Notes: generated by a model from the sequence alone, not told the origin. A DNA stretch of 64,000 nt from Scleroderma bovista (GCA_037178675.1 JAYMGJ010000121.1:1-64000), one strand, 5' to 3'. Counted from the first letter of the stretch, positions 47,621 to 59,503 are shown. Program-made: numbers and translations.

Positions 47621-49655
47621 CTAGACCCATATTATCTTTGGACGCAACACCTTCAGTGTCCAGTATAATCCCGTGACACCTATCAGCACGGTACCGATCC
47701 GCCCAGCTACAGTCAGTATCTCAGTCTGTTCCGCAGATTTCCTCTTCGCCGTCGCATAGCTGATGTCAGGCCTAAAGGTAACCATGGTGTAAAGTGGGAT
47801 CCAGCCTGAAGGCCAACGGGTCGGAAACGGGTCACCGGATGTAACGGCCCTTGTGATGGGGTCCTGGAATGGATTGCGCCACGAGCTGATGGCGTAGAGT
47901 AGGTTGTCAAGTGCCTTCTTAAAAAGATACGTTGGCGTCGTCACAGAATGCCGCATTTCAATGCTATTGTGGTTCGTGTCATTATTAACTGCCACAGAAC
48001 AATTCAGAGAAGGGGGGGCATAGCCGAAGAAAAATGGAAACATGAATAAAATAGGGGGACTGAATATGGTAACAGGATGAGGGAGCACTTACTAGTTGTG
48101 CATGGCCAAGTCACTGATGGCAACGAGATCCTCATGTCTGGTTTCTGTATAGCGAGAGAGAGCGTTGGACAGCCTTGCATCCGTCTCGCCTTGTTCGCCC
48201 AATTCGGATATGGTAGCGCCAGAGGCAACGCCGCTTTCCTCAAGCAGAACTCGCAGTACCCTAACGTCTTCGAACCCACAGTTAAGACCTTGTCCGTAAA
48301 AGGGCACCATGGAATGTGCAGCGTCGCCCATAATCACACATCGATCCTTGTAGTGATAAGGCTTAGCCTGCCCACGGATTTGAATGGATATCCACCATCG
48401 GGAAAAATCAAACAAGACTAACTCGAATGGTGATAAGCGGACTACGGGGATTACTCGCAAAACCTTGCAGCAGATTCTCTTGGCCTAGTAAGGACAGTGC
48501 GTCCGGGAAGTGGGTCTTGAACCAAGATAAAACGTCTTGCGGTGTGGCCAAGCGATCGAACTCCGTGGTGGGTGCAAATAGGGTACAGGTAAATGAACAG
48601 TCCTAAGCCTTAAGCGTCAGGTGGGATGAATAAAAGAAGGGTGACAAGGACTTCGACTTTGTTTGGGAGAGCGATGAGCATGAAGGAGTGACGAGGCCAA
48701 ATGTGAAGGTGATTCGGATCCAGTAAGAACGAGGGATGCCCATGTTCACTGTGGCTTGCCGGCACTTTAAGTTCAATATATTCATGTGGAATATATTCTT
48801 GTTGGAAGTTCATCCTACGCGATGATAATCGTAAACTTCCGTTAATCGTGTTTTTCGTGTTGTTACGAGGGATCACGGCGTCAGGAGAGCGGACACGCAC
48901 CTCACGACCCGCATGAGCTGGCGACGAACAATCGAATAGGAACCATCTGCACCAATGCAGAAGTGAAAGCTGGCTCGAATGTCTTTCTCCGAATCGATAT
49001 CCCGAACAACCATGGATTTATTATCGAAATCAATGGCAACCACTTTGTGTTTGAAAAACAGGCGGGTATTCGAACTGGCAGAAATTTCATCAAGAAGGGA
49101 TTCGTTCAGGAGAGCGCGGTCAATCGAATAGATGCACTGATCGGTATGCGGTCAATTATTTACTTAGCGGAAAGATATGTGGACGGAAGGACAGTCCCAG
49201 GCCACATTTGTACGCTCATGAGCAACCAAACGGGGACGCACCTGTCCATCCTTATCATACAACTGACTTTGCTGCTTCCCATTTACATCGTGAATCATCC
49301 GACCACGCATAGGGATGGCAGTCTGCAAGAATCGCTGTCCGATAGCAGGGTCTACGGCTCTCAATGCAGCTATTCCACGAGAAGAAACCGCAAGGTTTAT
49401 GGAACGTTGTTGTACAGCTGCCTTGGACGATGGGAGCCGTAAATCTGGAGCAGGGCGAACCCTGAGTTTATGCAACGTCCCAAGGAAACGGAACCGGCGG
49501 GGCTTACCAGGCCTTTGTTCATATACATCCACCTCCCACCCCATCTTAGCAAGCGACATTGCGACTAGACAACCCACTGGCCCAGCTCCAACTACTACCG
49601 CCTTCCGAACCCCGTTCTTTGTGTCGGATACGTTCATGAGTAGCTGCGACGTCAA
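47621..49655 (-). CDS. BNA4: Kynurenine 3-monooxygenase
   Basis: FAD- and NADPH-dependent enzyme that hydroxylates kynurenine to 3-hydroxykynurenine, bound to the outer mitochondrial membrane in other fungi. The N-terminal FAD fingerprint [20 protein letters not shown] is followed by [19 protein letters not shown], diagnostic of this enzyme within the flavin monooxygenases. The second FAD-binding motif, [20 protein letters not shown], lies near 48270-48340 with FEDVRVL after it. The C-terminal exon carries a hydrophobic segment ([20 protein letters not shown]) that could be the membrane anchor. Several short introns, all motifs intact. The start is either Met at 49655 or the one six residues later. 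The gene is divergent from kynureninase over 270 bases. Confidence 0.9.
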
Positions 49656-49925
49656 AGTTCAATTGGATAGACGACATAAACTAATGGCGGGACCCGTTGC
49701 GTGTATTCAAATGGCTAGTGCGAAGACCATGCGGTATGTTGGCTCAGTAAAGACACACTTGATGGCCCGCGCTAGTCGACTTACCTGCAAGTGCAGCAGG
49801 CAGTAACGATCCGCCTTTTGCCTCTGATGTGCTGCGAGATTCCGTGGTTTCCACGGTTCCGGGGATCCCCGAAAAGGCAATCACGGATTATCTCTACTGA
49901 CCCTGCCAAACCCGGGGCATGCAAG
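49656..49925. promoter_or_regulatory. Divergent promoter BNA4/BNA5
   Basis: 270 bases between the start codons of kynurenine 3-monooxygenase (minus) and kynureninase (plus). The two genes catalyse consecutive steps, so shared control is plausible; I do not recognise a specific regulator site. Confidence 0.55.
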
Positions 49926-51782
49926 ATGACCTCCATTTGTCTCAAAGACCTAGACGCTATTCTTACTGGCGACGAATTCATTATCCCAACTAACAAGGAG
50001 ATCGGGGCAGAGGTCTCCGACAACATTGGTCAGCGTGTTCATTACCTATATTGTCATCGCTTACCTTCATATTGATCACGCAGCCGGTCAGCGATGCACA
50101 TATCTGTGTGGTAATTCCTTAGGTCCGTTGGCAAAGCGGTCTCGATCTTTAATCGAAGAAGAACTTCAAGTGTGGGCAACACGGTGTGACTTTACCCCTT
50201 CCAGAGATTCGTCGGCTAGACTCATCGCACCCCACATCAAGTGCGGTCGAGGGACACTTTAACCACCCACACCATCGTGAATGGATGGACATCGCAAATA
50301 CCGTTACGCCCCTGCTGGCAGATTTGATTGGTAGGTTCACCTTCCTTTCCATTGCCTTTTGCAGTATGCATCTCTCGCTTCGTAGGCGCCAAGGAGAACG
50401 AAGTGGCCTGCATGGGCACTCTCACAGCGAACTTACATCTCATGCTGTTCGCTTTTTACAAGCCGACACCTAGTCGCTACAGGATTCTTTGCGAAGGCAA
50501 GGCGTTCCCATCGGACCAGGTATGTGTCCTCCTTGGGGACGTGGTAAAATATCTTAGCCGATTCCGTTCATCCGGACATACATCCACTTCTTACTTGGCA
50601 ACGTATCACATCGTGTTTGTAGTATGCGTTCGCATCACAAGCACTCTTCCATGGATATGATCCAAAGGACGCCATTATCGAGGTCTTTCCCCGTGAGGGA
50701 GAATATAATTTACGAGCTTCGGATATCTTAGACGAGATCGCGAAGCAAGGCTCGGCTATTTCCCTCGTCATCTTCAGCGGCGTGCAGTATTACACTGGTC
50801 AGCTGTTTCCCATGAAAGCGATCACCAGGGCTGCCAAGGAACATGTGAGCTTTACGAACGTCTTTCATTGTTCTTACGTACACCCCCTTACCTTACTTCC
50901 ACACGCGATATTTTGGTGTGCTTCCCGGTCCTTTAAAGGATCTCTGTTTGCGTCTCAATACTGACGAAAGCGTTTCAAGGGATGTTTGTGTGGGTGGGAT
51001 CTCGCTCATGCAATCGGGAATGTGCCCATGTCGCTGCACGAATGGGATGTCGATTTCGCTGTATGGTGTTCGTATAAATACCTCAACTCGGGACCTGGTG
51101 GCATCGGCGGACTTTTTGTACACGAGAAATGGGAATCCACCAAAACGCCACAGTACGCCGTCATTTATTTTTTTTCATCCACCCCTACCATTTTCCCTGG
51201 AGGATGACAAAATGTTGGTGCCCTTTTCTAATTACGCTGTTTTAAAACAGATTTGCAGGCTGGTGGGGACACGACCCCTCCACGCGGTTTGATATGCCTC
51301 CAATGTTCACCCCGATACCCGGTGCACAAGGGTTCCAACAGTCCAATCCCTCGGTGCTCGCCACTGTATCTTTGCTTGGCAGCCTACAAGTGTTCAAGCA
51401 AGTCGGGATGATGCAGCCGCTGCGCGAGCGTTCCGTTTCGCTTACTGCGAGACTGGAGGCGTTGTTGCGGCAAACAGGGTTCTATGTATCCCCGGATGCG
51501 GCCGCGAAGTATTTGCCAAACGACCCGCCGAGGTTCACCATTATCACTCCTGAGGAGCACGAATCTCGAGGGGCCCAGCTGTCGCTGTTGTTTTTACCAC
51601 CAGAGTCTAAAGTTATGTCGAACATCCTTCGTCACCTCAAGTCCGCGGGCGTTATCGGGGACGAGAGGCATCCCGACGTCATCCGTCTCTCGCCTGCGCC
51701 GTTGTATAACACGGCGAAGGACTGTGAACGCGCTGCAGAGTGCATAAAACAAGCATTCAAAGCGATAACAAAGGTGAACTAG
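49926..51782 (+). CDS. BNA5: Kynureninase
   Basis: PLP-dependent hydrolase that splits 3-hydroxykynurenine into 3-hydroxyanthranilate and alanine (and kynurenine into anthranilate and alanine) in the cytosol. The first exon ends after [10 protein letters not shown] and joins [20 protein letters not shown]. Further segments are [37 protein letters not shown] and [20 protein letters not shown] (cofactor Asp and His). [20 protein letters not shown] holds the Lys that forms the internal aldimine, and [18 protein letters not shown] and [20 protein letters not shown] follow. The C-terminal domain ends at AFKAITKVN. Seven short introns were joined, all in frame, and no breaks are seen. The start Met was chosen because it lies directly before the conserved N-terminus; an upstream in-frame Met at 49791 is less likely. 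Confidence 0.93.
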
Positions 51783-51848
51783 ATGGGCCTCATCTCATTG
51801 GAGGATAATGACAGCGAAAGTCTGTACGTACATGACAAATTCATCTCC

Positions 51849-52885
51849 CTATTCAAGACCAGCGACAACCTTCTGTATGTGTCTATGGACAATTTCCACA
51901 AACTGATTACCACGGAGAATGTCGTCATGCCCATCGAAAAACTCGTCAAACGACTTGCATAGCTGAGCAGCCTGAGATCTCAGGTGATCATACGCTCCTT
52001 GACTTTGCTGTTCATCGACTAGAATATCACCTTTTGAATGTATGATCAACCACTGAATATGCCCACAACCCGATCTGGTCGCTGCATTAGTCATTGAAAC
52101 GTCCGCATACGAATCGTGTGCCCCAAAAGCATCTTCCACGAACCATCTGCGGTATGTCGGGAAGTTCGAGAGGAGCGCATCGATATCGTAAATACCCTCC
52201 GACAGAACAAGTGATGCGGTTCGTGCCAAGACAACCTCGGACGGACAAACCTGGCATCCGTGGGAGGAACTGGATTCAGGCATGTGGAGGAAAATGGTGC
52301 ATAGCATGTGCGCTGCGCAACTGTGGCCAAGGAGGAGCAGTCGTTGGGGCTGATAAGGGAGACCCGGAATCTTTCGGGAGTCGTCCGCTGTGGCACCACC
52401 ATCGTCTGCATACGATTCCGCAGGGATGGTGAGATTCTGCGCGTCAGATCGAGGGTCGGGTGCAGTACATATGAACTCCAGGAAATGAAGAATATCCTTT
52501 GCGTGTTCAGGGTGACGGACAGTGCTCTCAGGAGACGGTCCCCCAGGTGACAGCCTGTAATTAGGGACAGCAACTGGATATCCGGTGGAAAGTGCGAGTC
52601 TGCGAGCGAAGGTGGCATGGTCAGACTTGTCCCCACTGCGAGGGTAGACGACAGCGTCGGATATTACGAGAAATATAAATATATTAGCGTGTGGCACGAG
52701 ACGCTAGAACCGAAAGTATAAATGCCTCACCTTCTCCACGCCCCTCCGTGGACAAAACAGATTAGAGGGCATAGCGAGCCTGTCTCTCTCTCCTTGGGAA
52801 CATAGATGTCAAATGTCTGGAATGGGGACTGCGGCTGCGAGGCAACGTAGGGTATGTCAAGGTATTCGTCCACTGCCTGTTCCAT
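51849..52885 (-). CDS. BNA7: Kynurenine formamidase (alpha/beta hydrolase)
   Basis: Hydrolyses N-formylkynurenine to kynurenine, the second step of tryptophan breakdown to NAD. The start at 52885 gives MEQAVDEYLDIPYVAS, then QSPFQTFDIYVPKERETGSL and the oxyanion-hole motif CFVHGGAWRSGDKSDHATFA across a short intron. Further on are YPVAVPNYRLSPGGP and the nucleophile elbow RLLLLGHSCAAHMLCTIFL (Ser in GHSCAAH). The acidic segment VLSEGIYDIDALLSNFPTYR, IIHSKGDILVDEQQSQGAYD and the distal His region FFDGHDDILRG complete the catalytic set. The family was recognised from the HGGxW and GHSxxAH motifs and from the neighbouring kynurenine genes; a generic alpha/beta hydrolase role is the alternative. 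It lies convergent to kynureninase, 66 bases away. Confidence 0.83.
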
Positions 52886-53083
52886 TGCACAGAGCTGTGA
52901 ACACAGCCACGCAGGTGTACCCGTGTGACGTCATTTGGGTGCGGATATGTATCTAGACCACCAGTCAGTGAGTATAAAAGGGTCACCCAAAAAACATGCG
53001 CAGTTTCAAAGATAACGTCCCCACCCACCTGCCGTGTCTGATCTTCCCCGTAGTCTATCCACTCCTCTGACACATAGCTCGCG
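52886..53083. promoter_or_regulatory. Divergent promoter BNA7/PMP3
   Basis: 198 bases between the start codons of kynurenine formamidase (minus) and PMP3 (plus). A TATAAA-like sequence (gagtataaaag, near 52970-52980) on the plus strand is about 105 bases before the PMP3 start and could serve it. Confidence 0.45.
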
Positions 53084-53554
53084 ATGGCATTCACCGCTTC
53101 CGATATTTGCAAGGTCCGTCCAAACTGCCACTTTCCTCTGCCATAGTTGGCACTGACGCCACTGCGTCGTCCCTCAGATGATGTACGTTATCCCTGCGGT
53201 GTGTAATGAGTGATCTTGAGTTGACGTCGCTCTTTGGGCAGTTTTGCTGTTATACTTCCTCCTCTTGGAGTGTTCCTTGAGCGGGGATGTGGCGCTGACA
53301 TTGTACGTCCTCTTCGTTTCCGCATTGACCGCAACCCGCCTTATCATACCCCCTTGTCAGCTGATCAACATCTTATTAACCATCCTTGGTTGGATGTAAG
53401 TACCATGATCTCATCCTGTCATTGCATCGGGTCTAATGAACCTATCCGCCGTCAGACCTGGAGTCATACATGGTTAGTCCGCGTCGTCATTGACTCAAAA
53501 AATACCGGCTCACATCATATCGCTTTAGCATTCTACATCATCTTGAAATACTAG
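53084..53554 (+). CDS. PMP3: Plasma membrane proteolipid PMP3
   Basis: Small two-TM proteolipid (UPF0057) of the plasma membrane that helps maintain membrane potential and tolerance to cations. Six exons add up to 57 codons plus stop: 53084-53113 (MAFTASDICK), 53178-53182, 53242-53302 (FAVILPPLGVFLERGCGADI), 53361-53395 (LINILLTILGW), 53456-53472 and 53529-53554 (FYIILKY). Together they match the family from end to end: PPLGVFLERGCGAD and LINILLTILGWIPGVIHAFY. The second exon is only five bases (atgat) and supplies the Met and Ile between exons 1 and 3. The structure has unusually many introns for such a small gene. Divergent from BNA7. Confidence 0.85.
53178..53182 (+). other. 5-nt microexon of PMP3
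   Basis: The left intron ends ccctcag, the exon is atgat, and the next intron starts gtacgt. Joining exon 1 directly to exon 3 would shift the frame and break the conserved protein. With these five bases the reading becomes DICKMIFAVILPPLGVF, as in other members of the family. Confidence 0.8.
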
Positions 53555-53714
53555 GGTGGACTACTATGACGTGGAAATGCAAGGCATGATGGCATGAACT
53601 CCTCAGGAACAGCGATTTTCTAATGAATACTACTTATGATGATGGATATTTTGTTTGTTGTACGCCCAATACCTGTTATACTACAGTTGGGGCCTGTCTA
53701 ATGTCAACTGGCCG

Positions 53715-56660
53715 CTATTCACTTTCTTCTTCGGTCCCTTCTCCTGACTCTTCGTCATCATCCTCTTCCTCCCCTGACGCCCCATCTTCCTCTTCTGCGC
53801 TCTCTTCTTCCGCAGCTGCAGTCTTTTCAGGAGCCGGTGATCGGGTGGTGGGCACAGGGCGGCCCTGCATAGGGGCCTCCTCTTCTTCTTCTGACTCCTC
53901 ACTTTCCTGCTCATCAAACTGCTTGATCATATGAGCACCCACATTCCAGCACTTCCTGAAACTCTCCTGTAAAACGGTTGACTTCTGATCATCCCCGCGC
54001 GACGATGGCTTCTTGTGCCAAGTCCGTATGTCATCCTCTTCCACAATATCCTCTTGATAAAGGGCAGCAAGGGTCTGTCCAAACAGAGCAAGACGGTCTG
54101 AAGAGGCACAACACTCCTAGTTCCATCAAATAATTCCAAATCAGACATACATACCCTGAGATGCTAGTCTGACGTGACACATACCTGTAGTACCTCGATA
54201 GTCTCCACAGGATCCACGCCACCAATCTTATCAATAAGCTCGCCCCATCTGCTGACTACAGCATTGATCTCCTGACGCTGCAGCGCCCCACCACCCTCCA
54301 CAATCTTGATGCGGTTGACGATGGAGCCAACGACAGCCTCTCTGACCCTTCGAAGAGGCACATTGTGTGCCATGCGGAGCGTTTTGAGTTCAACGGCGGC
54401 GTTGTCGACTGAATGACTTTCCGCAAAAGCGCGCTCGAGTGACAGTTTGACTTCGTGCTGGAATTCGGAGAATGCGGCTTCGTCGGCTTGCTGGACCAGG
54501 TTCGATGTGCCAGTGAGCGGTAGTGAGGCCACGGACGACGACAAGTCTGATCCACCAAAGCGGTCGTCGTCGTCGTCATCATCATCTTCAGACTCGGACT
54601 CGGAGGTTTCTGAGCCCGCGTCAGAGAGGTCCAAGTCAGATGCATCGTCGCCTGTATTATAGTACTTCGTAAGAAAGGTGACAAGAAACGAGATAGAGGC
54701 AATACCAATGCGCATGAGTCGATGGTTGATGGGGTGCTCTACTTCATCTACTTCTTCATCCTCATCATAAGAAAGTTCAGGCCATATGATGGCATTTGTG
54801 TCTGGTCCAAGTCTCTTTAAAGCTTCTGGGTCTTGATCTACAAAAGAATAAGTATAGAAAGTTGCAAAGACCGAGAAATGACGCACTGGCTTCGGCCTCT
54901 TCGTAGTCGGAATCCACCTCTTTCTCATCATCATCACCATTCTCTTCCTCTTCCTCCTCTCCTTCCTCGTCCTCTTCATCATCATTCTCCTCGCTCTCCT
55001 CGTCACGATCACTATCCTCCACGTCCTGCAACCTTCTCGAAAGCCTCTCAAAGGGCAACAAGCGCGCACCCGGGCCCACAACAACACCATCTCCAACCAA
55101 ACACCCCCTCTCGACGCGAGACCCGTCCTTGATCTGCACACCCGCCGACAATATACTGTGCTCGATCGTGCAGTTCGATCCGACGACGACGCCGTCAAAC
55201 AGATACGAGTTCTGGATGACAGATCCGGCACCGATGGTGCATCGCTGGCCCAGCACAGAAGCAGAGACGTGTGCGTTGTCGGAGATTTGGCAGTGTGAGC
55301 CGATGAGGGTGTTGTTCCCTATTTTGCAGGTTCTGGAACGGGGGAGGGGGTGAGTGGTAGGCATGGTCGTGATGCAGGGGGGGTACCACTACCTACCTAG
55401 AAAGTGTAACGGTATTGTCTTTTGCGATGTACTTGTTCCCGCGTATGTGTTCGTACGAGTGGCCTCCTGGGTGGTTATCATCTGGGACAAGAGGGAATGT
55501 CCAGCGAGCGAGAATATCCTTGCTATACCAGAATCAGCACAGGATGTTGAGCATCGAGAGAGCGGAACTGACCTAATGGCATCGTAGCTCTTGGTATCCT
55601 TGACGCGCGCCGCATATCCGTCACTTGCAATATAGCAGTATATGTTTTTCATGAGAAGATCAGACGTGAGGACGCCATGCACAAAGTCTCTTCGTATGTC
55701 CCCATAGTCGAAGTTATCCTGGAACAACGACGGCACCTATCACAAACGATATTAGCCTACTGGGAAAGTGACACGATGTTTCAAGTGCCCCACCTCAACA
55801 GAGCAGACATCGATCGCGCAATCTATGAGGTCGTTCCTGATCTCGACCTCTGGATGGTCCTTCAGAACCTCGCGCGGTACACTGGCATGCTTCTTGGTCG
55901 GGTACCCCGTCACAGCTTCATAGTACAAGCACTCTGACGTCTTCGGGTCGACTACGAACACCGCAGACTCGCCCTTCGATCTGCCCCCACAACCATCAGT
56001 CCCCAACACAACCCGGCGTAGAAACACCTCACCTCGTGCGATGCCTCACCCCGCTCTCCTTCACGACCATGGTCATGATCGCGTCTTTGTTCGTTCTCCG
56101 CCTCTCCTTGTGCACACGCACGACCTCGTCGATGCGCACGCTGCTCACCAGGTCCCCCGTGACAAGCACAAAATCAGACGTGATGATGCCGTGCGTGTAG
56201 ATGTCCCGCATCGCGTCGCCCGGCGAGAAGGTCTCCCTGGCGGTCATGATCGGCACGATCTTGAGCCCCGCGCTGGGCTTGGACCATTTAGAGTTTCTGT
56301 GTGCAAGGTAGTTAGATGGTGGACGGCGTGAAAAACGGTGAACGAGGGCGTACTTGATGGCGGCTTTGACGAGCTCGGCATGTGAGCGACATATCACGAA
56401 GATTTCCTGGACACCCGCAAGAGCGAGACTCTCGAACGTCCAGTCCAGCAACGGCGCATTGCAGATCGGCAGTAAGCACTGAGTGGAAGAGGCGTTAGTA
56501 TGCTGGGCTCACAGCATGGGCCTTGACCCACCCTGGGCTTGTGTAAAGTCAACGGTGAAAATCGCTTGTTGAAGCTGTCAGCGAGGATGACAGCCTGCAG
56601 GACGTCTTCCTCTCCGATGAGGGACTTTTCCTTGCCAGATGCAGAGGATTTGGGGGGCAT
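53715..56660 (-). CDS. GCD6: Translation initiation factor eIF2B, epsilon subunit
   Basis: Catalytic subunit of the guanine-nucleotide exchange factor that recycles eIF2 to its GTP form in the cytoplasm. The N-terminal nucleotidyl-transferase-like domain begins MPPKSSASGKEKSLIGEEDV and continues LQAVILADSFNKRFSPLTLH, then DWTFESLALAGVQEIFVICR. Hexapeptide repeats of the left-handed beta helix follow around 55330-55040 (CKIGNNTLIGSHCQISDNAH, SVLGQRCTIGAGSVIQNSYL). The C-terminal W2 exchange domain includes LRRVREAVVGSIVNRIKIVE and IDKIGGVDPVETIEVLQ. Two long acidic tracts lie between the helix and the W2 domain, and a third, Glu-rich, ends the protein. Introns are short; no breaks. Confidence 0.92.
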
Positions 56661-57125
56661 TTTGAGGCGACTGACTGGATGGTATCGACTCGGCCATCGC
56701 ACGCTTTCTGATCCGACATCGAGTCATGTTCCAAAAAGTCGCCCATTTGCATTCACCACGAAGCCCGTGTGTTGTTGAGGCCCTCCAGCTGAATTACAAG
56801 GAGAACGTATGGACATGTTGTACTCGACCCGAATCACGAGGAAAATAGAGGGTATCAATGATGAGATTGTTCAACATTACGTGGTGAAACACGGATCAAA
56901 GTAGTCATGATGAGTAGGGTCGTCGTCAGGAGAAGGAGTAAACCGAATCCAACGAGTAGCGTATTAGAAGCGATAGACAAGGCATAAACAGAAGAGAAGG
57001 AACTGCCGATGTCGAGGATGACATTGAACCCACACACGACATACCAAAGCACAAATTAAGAGAAAAGTAGGAAAAAAAAAAGCTCGTGTCGATCGTGAGG
57101 GAGAGCTAGATCAATGCAACCTTAT
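56661..57125. other. Intergenic stretch
   Basis: 465 bases between eIF2B-epsilon start and the stop of the next minus-strand gene. Only a short hydrophobic frame near 56855-57052 on the minus strand, with no family resemblance; not called. Confidence 0.5.
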
Positions 57126-58330
57126 TTATGCAGCCGCAGCAATTACGGGGGTAGCAGCAGGAGCGGGTTCTGCGGCGGGGGTCTCCTCAGTTGGAGCGGG
57201 TGCAGCCGCAGCCGCAGCCGCCGGATCCTCCAAAGGAGGCAGGGGGGCAGGCTCGTCGATCATGGGAGGGTGCTCATCGACTTTAGCGGGAGTAGACACT
57301 TCGCTCTTGGTCTTGTGTTTGAAGAAGTCACCGACGCGAGCAGAGATGCGTCGGCTAACCTTGAGAGCCTTGTTATCATCCTTCTTCTTTTCTTCGACCT
57401 ACCATAGCCTTGTCAATGATTATAAAGACAAAAAGGCGATGGAGACCGACCTTTGTCTCTTTGGGAGGCTCGGGGGCTGGTTCACCAGCAGACTCAGGTG
57501 CGGGTTCGGCAGCAGGTTCCGTCTGGGCAGGTTCTGCTGGAGCAGTCTCACTGGAATGATGTCAGACAGAGTCGATCACTGGGCATATTAGACGTACGTC
57601 TCCTTGACTGGCTCAGCAGGGGTCTCATCGACTTTGGGAGCGTCAGGAGCGGCCGACTCTGCGTTAGCCTCTGGGGCAGGGTCCTCCTTGGGCGCCTCCT
57701 CGGTGGCGGCAGCGGGTGCAGGCTGTCATGCAAATATAGGACCCTTGATCCGACCGAGGATAGATAGAATAGACGTACCTCCTCCTTGAGCTCATCCTTC
57801 TTCTTGTCTTTCTTGGGGCTCTTTGGAGTCTTTACCTTCTTTGCGCTCTCTTTGAAAGAAGAGAGCAACTTGGTGAGGAGGTTGGGGCTCTTTGGCCGGT
57901 CGTCCTTCTTCGCCTCCGCGGCGGCCTCCTAAAAGAAAGTCATGAGATGATTAGGGGCAGCACGTGAGTGCGACTTACGGCCTTGGCCTCCTCCTTGGCG
58001 GGTTCAGCGGCTGCGCTCTCAGCCGCAGGCTCTGCTGGAGCGTCGCCGGATGCTTCGGCAGCGGTCTCCTGAGAAAGATGTCAATAAAATTTTTTTTTCA
58101 ACGAGTGCAGCGACGACATACAGCAGGCTTGGGTTCATCTTCCTTGGGTGCCTCCTATAGAGTGTGAATAGGTGACAGAAAGAAGAACAAAGGACACGTA
58201 CAGTGGTAGCAGGGGTCTGCTCGGGGGTAGCAGATGGCTCTGGGGCAGGCTCAGTGGTGGCGGGCTCGGGGGCGGGCTCGACAGCCTTGACTTCCTCGGG
58301 GGGAGCAGCAACGGTAGCGTCTGCAGACAT
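57126..58330 (-). CDS. Pro/Ala/Glu-rich low-complexity protein
   Basis: A gene of about seven exons, starting MSADATVAAPPEEVKAVEPA and ending ATPVIAAAA. Most of the protein consists of Pro, Ala and Glu with Thr, in motifs such as EPAPEPATTEPAPEPSATPE. Two non-repetitive segments stand out: LLTKLLSSFKESAKKVKTPK (basic, near 57840) and VSRRISARVGDFFKHKTKSE (basic amphipathic, near 57320-57370). They may bind membranes or proteins. No signal peptide or membrane segment is visible. The family is unknown to me; short basic segments within such Ala/Glu-rich proteins occur in other Agaricomycetes. Several intron boundaries lie within repetitive sequence, so the exact splice pattern is uncertain. Confidence 0.6.
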
Positions 58331-59503
58331 TATAAAAGGGGGTTTGAAAGGGAGCTGGAGAGGAAAGGGAGTGAGCGACGCGTCGAGTGGAAGAGAGGGT
58401 GAGACAGACGTTGAGAGACTATAGTATGACAAGAGAGAGAGGAGCGTGCTGCGCAGCGCTGGGCCCGTTGGGAGCAGAGAAGGAAGAGAGAGAGAGGAAG
58501 AGATACGGTTTCGAACAAATTCCGCGCCTCTCTTATCCGTATTTGGCTCCGCTTATGCGCCAAACAAAAACACTTGCCCTAATCTTTTTGACTTGAACTC
58601 CTTCCCGTTTTGGGCACTCGCTGGTCACACGCCGTCCACTCTGCGGCTGCGATGCAATATCCTGGAAGAACGATGCTCGCAGCGGAATACGACGTGCTCG
58701 CTGTGCGCTGTGGTTGAGGGCAACGAAAGATATGCTGTGGGTGGCGTGACCTTTGTTGATGAGACATCCCAAATATGGGGTCGCTTTTTCAAATGTCACA
58801 GAAAAATTCCTGAATGTTTGGCGGATCATGCATTCAATTACATCGCTAACACCTGTCGATCGCCCTCAGGACAGGGCGAGACACTTCTCCAGACACAGTG
58901 GGTCGTCGCTGTGCATTCCTGTGGGCAGTCCACGAAGTTCTCTTTCGGCGGAATGCATTTCACGCCAGATCAAATCCGTGGATGTGACTAAATCACCCTG
59001 TGACCATGTGAAGAGTGGGCATGTCGCTGTCACACTCCTCCCTCGCTGTTCACCCCGGTGGAGAGGCAGTCGTGACGTGGTCTCCTCCCAAGAACGCGTC
59101 GAGTCCAGTGAGCGGTTCTTCCACCTCCACTTTACTACCTTTAGGCATCAATGACGGCTCCAGACTCCGCGCCGACTTGGTCGCCACGTCCCTGGCCTTG
59201 GAAAGTGGCCACGTAGTGATAGCAACTTTGTTCCCCTGCCCTTCAAAGAGACCGACATATCCAGGATACAAACCTCCCTCAGATCTTCTCCATGACGTCA
59301 TTCAAATCTACCGAGATGTACTTGAGCAAACGCTCCAGTCCTGTCCTTTTGCCGACTCACAAGTCTAGTGTCGTGGCAGATTCCCGAGGGACCATATCAT
59401 GCTGAACGCCACCCAGGCCCACACTTGTGCCCTGGACTACTCCATCTCAGAGCACCTGTTCCTCATTAATACCCATCCACCGTAGTGCATCTTCACCATC
59501 ACC
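58331..59503. other. Intergenic stretch of 1.2 kb with open frames on both strands
   Basis: Plus-strand frame 59015-59368 (117 codons, starting MGMSLSHSSLAVHPGGEAVV) and an overlapping minus-strand frame 59050-59301 both look fairly protein-like, but neither resembles a family I know. One of them may belong to a gene I could not assemble. A purine-rich stretch (58430-58510) lies upstream of the low-complexity gene. Confidence 0.35.

Noticed and set aside
52760..52800. Apparent frameshift in BNA7 just before the HGG motif
   Set aside because: Arose from miscounting the repeated ga pairs; with the sequence as given the frame runs through PKERETGSL to the HGGAW motif.
52762..53112. Minus-strand frame starting MQISEAVNAIASYV upstream of BNA7
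   Set aside because: Its start lies on the complement of PMP3 exon 1, and the BNA7 protein begins properly at 52885 in another frame.
53623..53934. Ser-rich plus-strand frame
   Set aside because: Mirror image of the Glu-rich C-terminal tail of eIF2B-epsilon.
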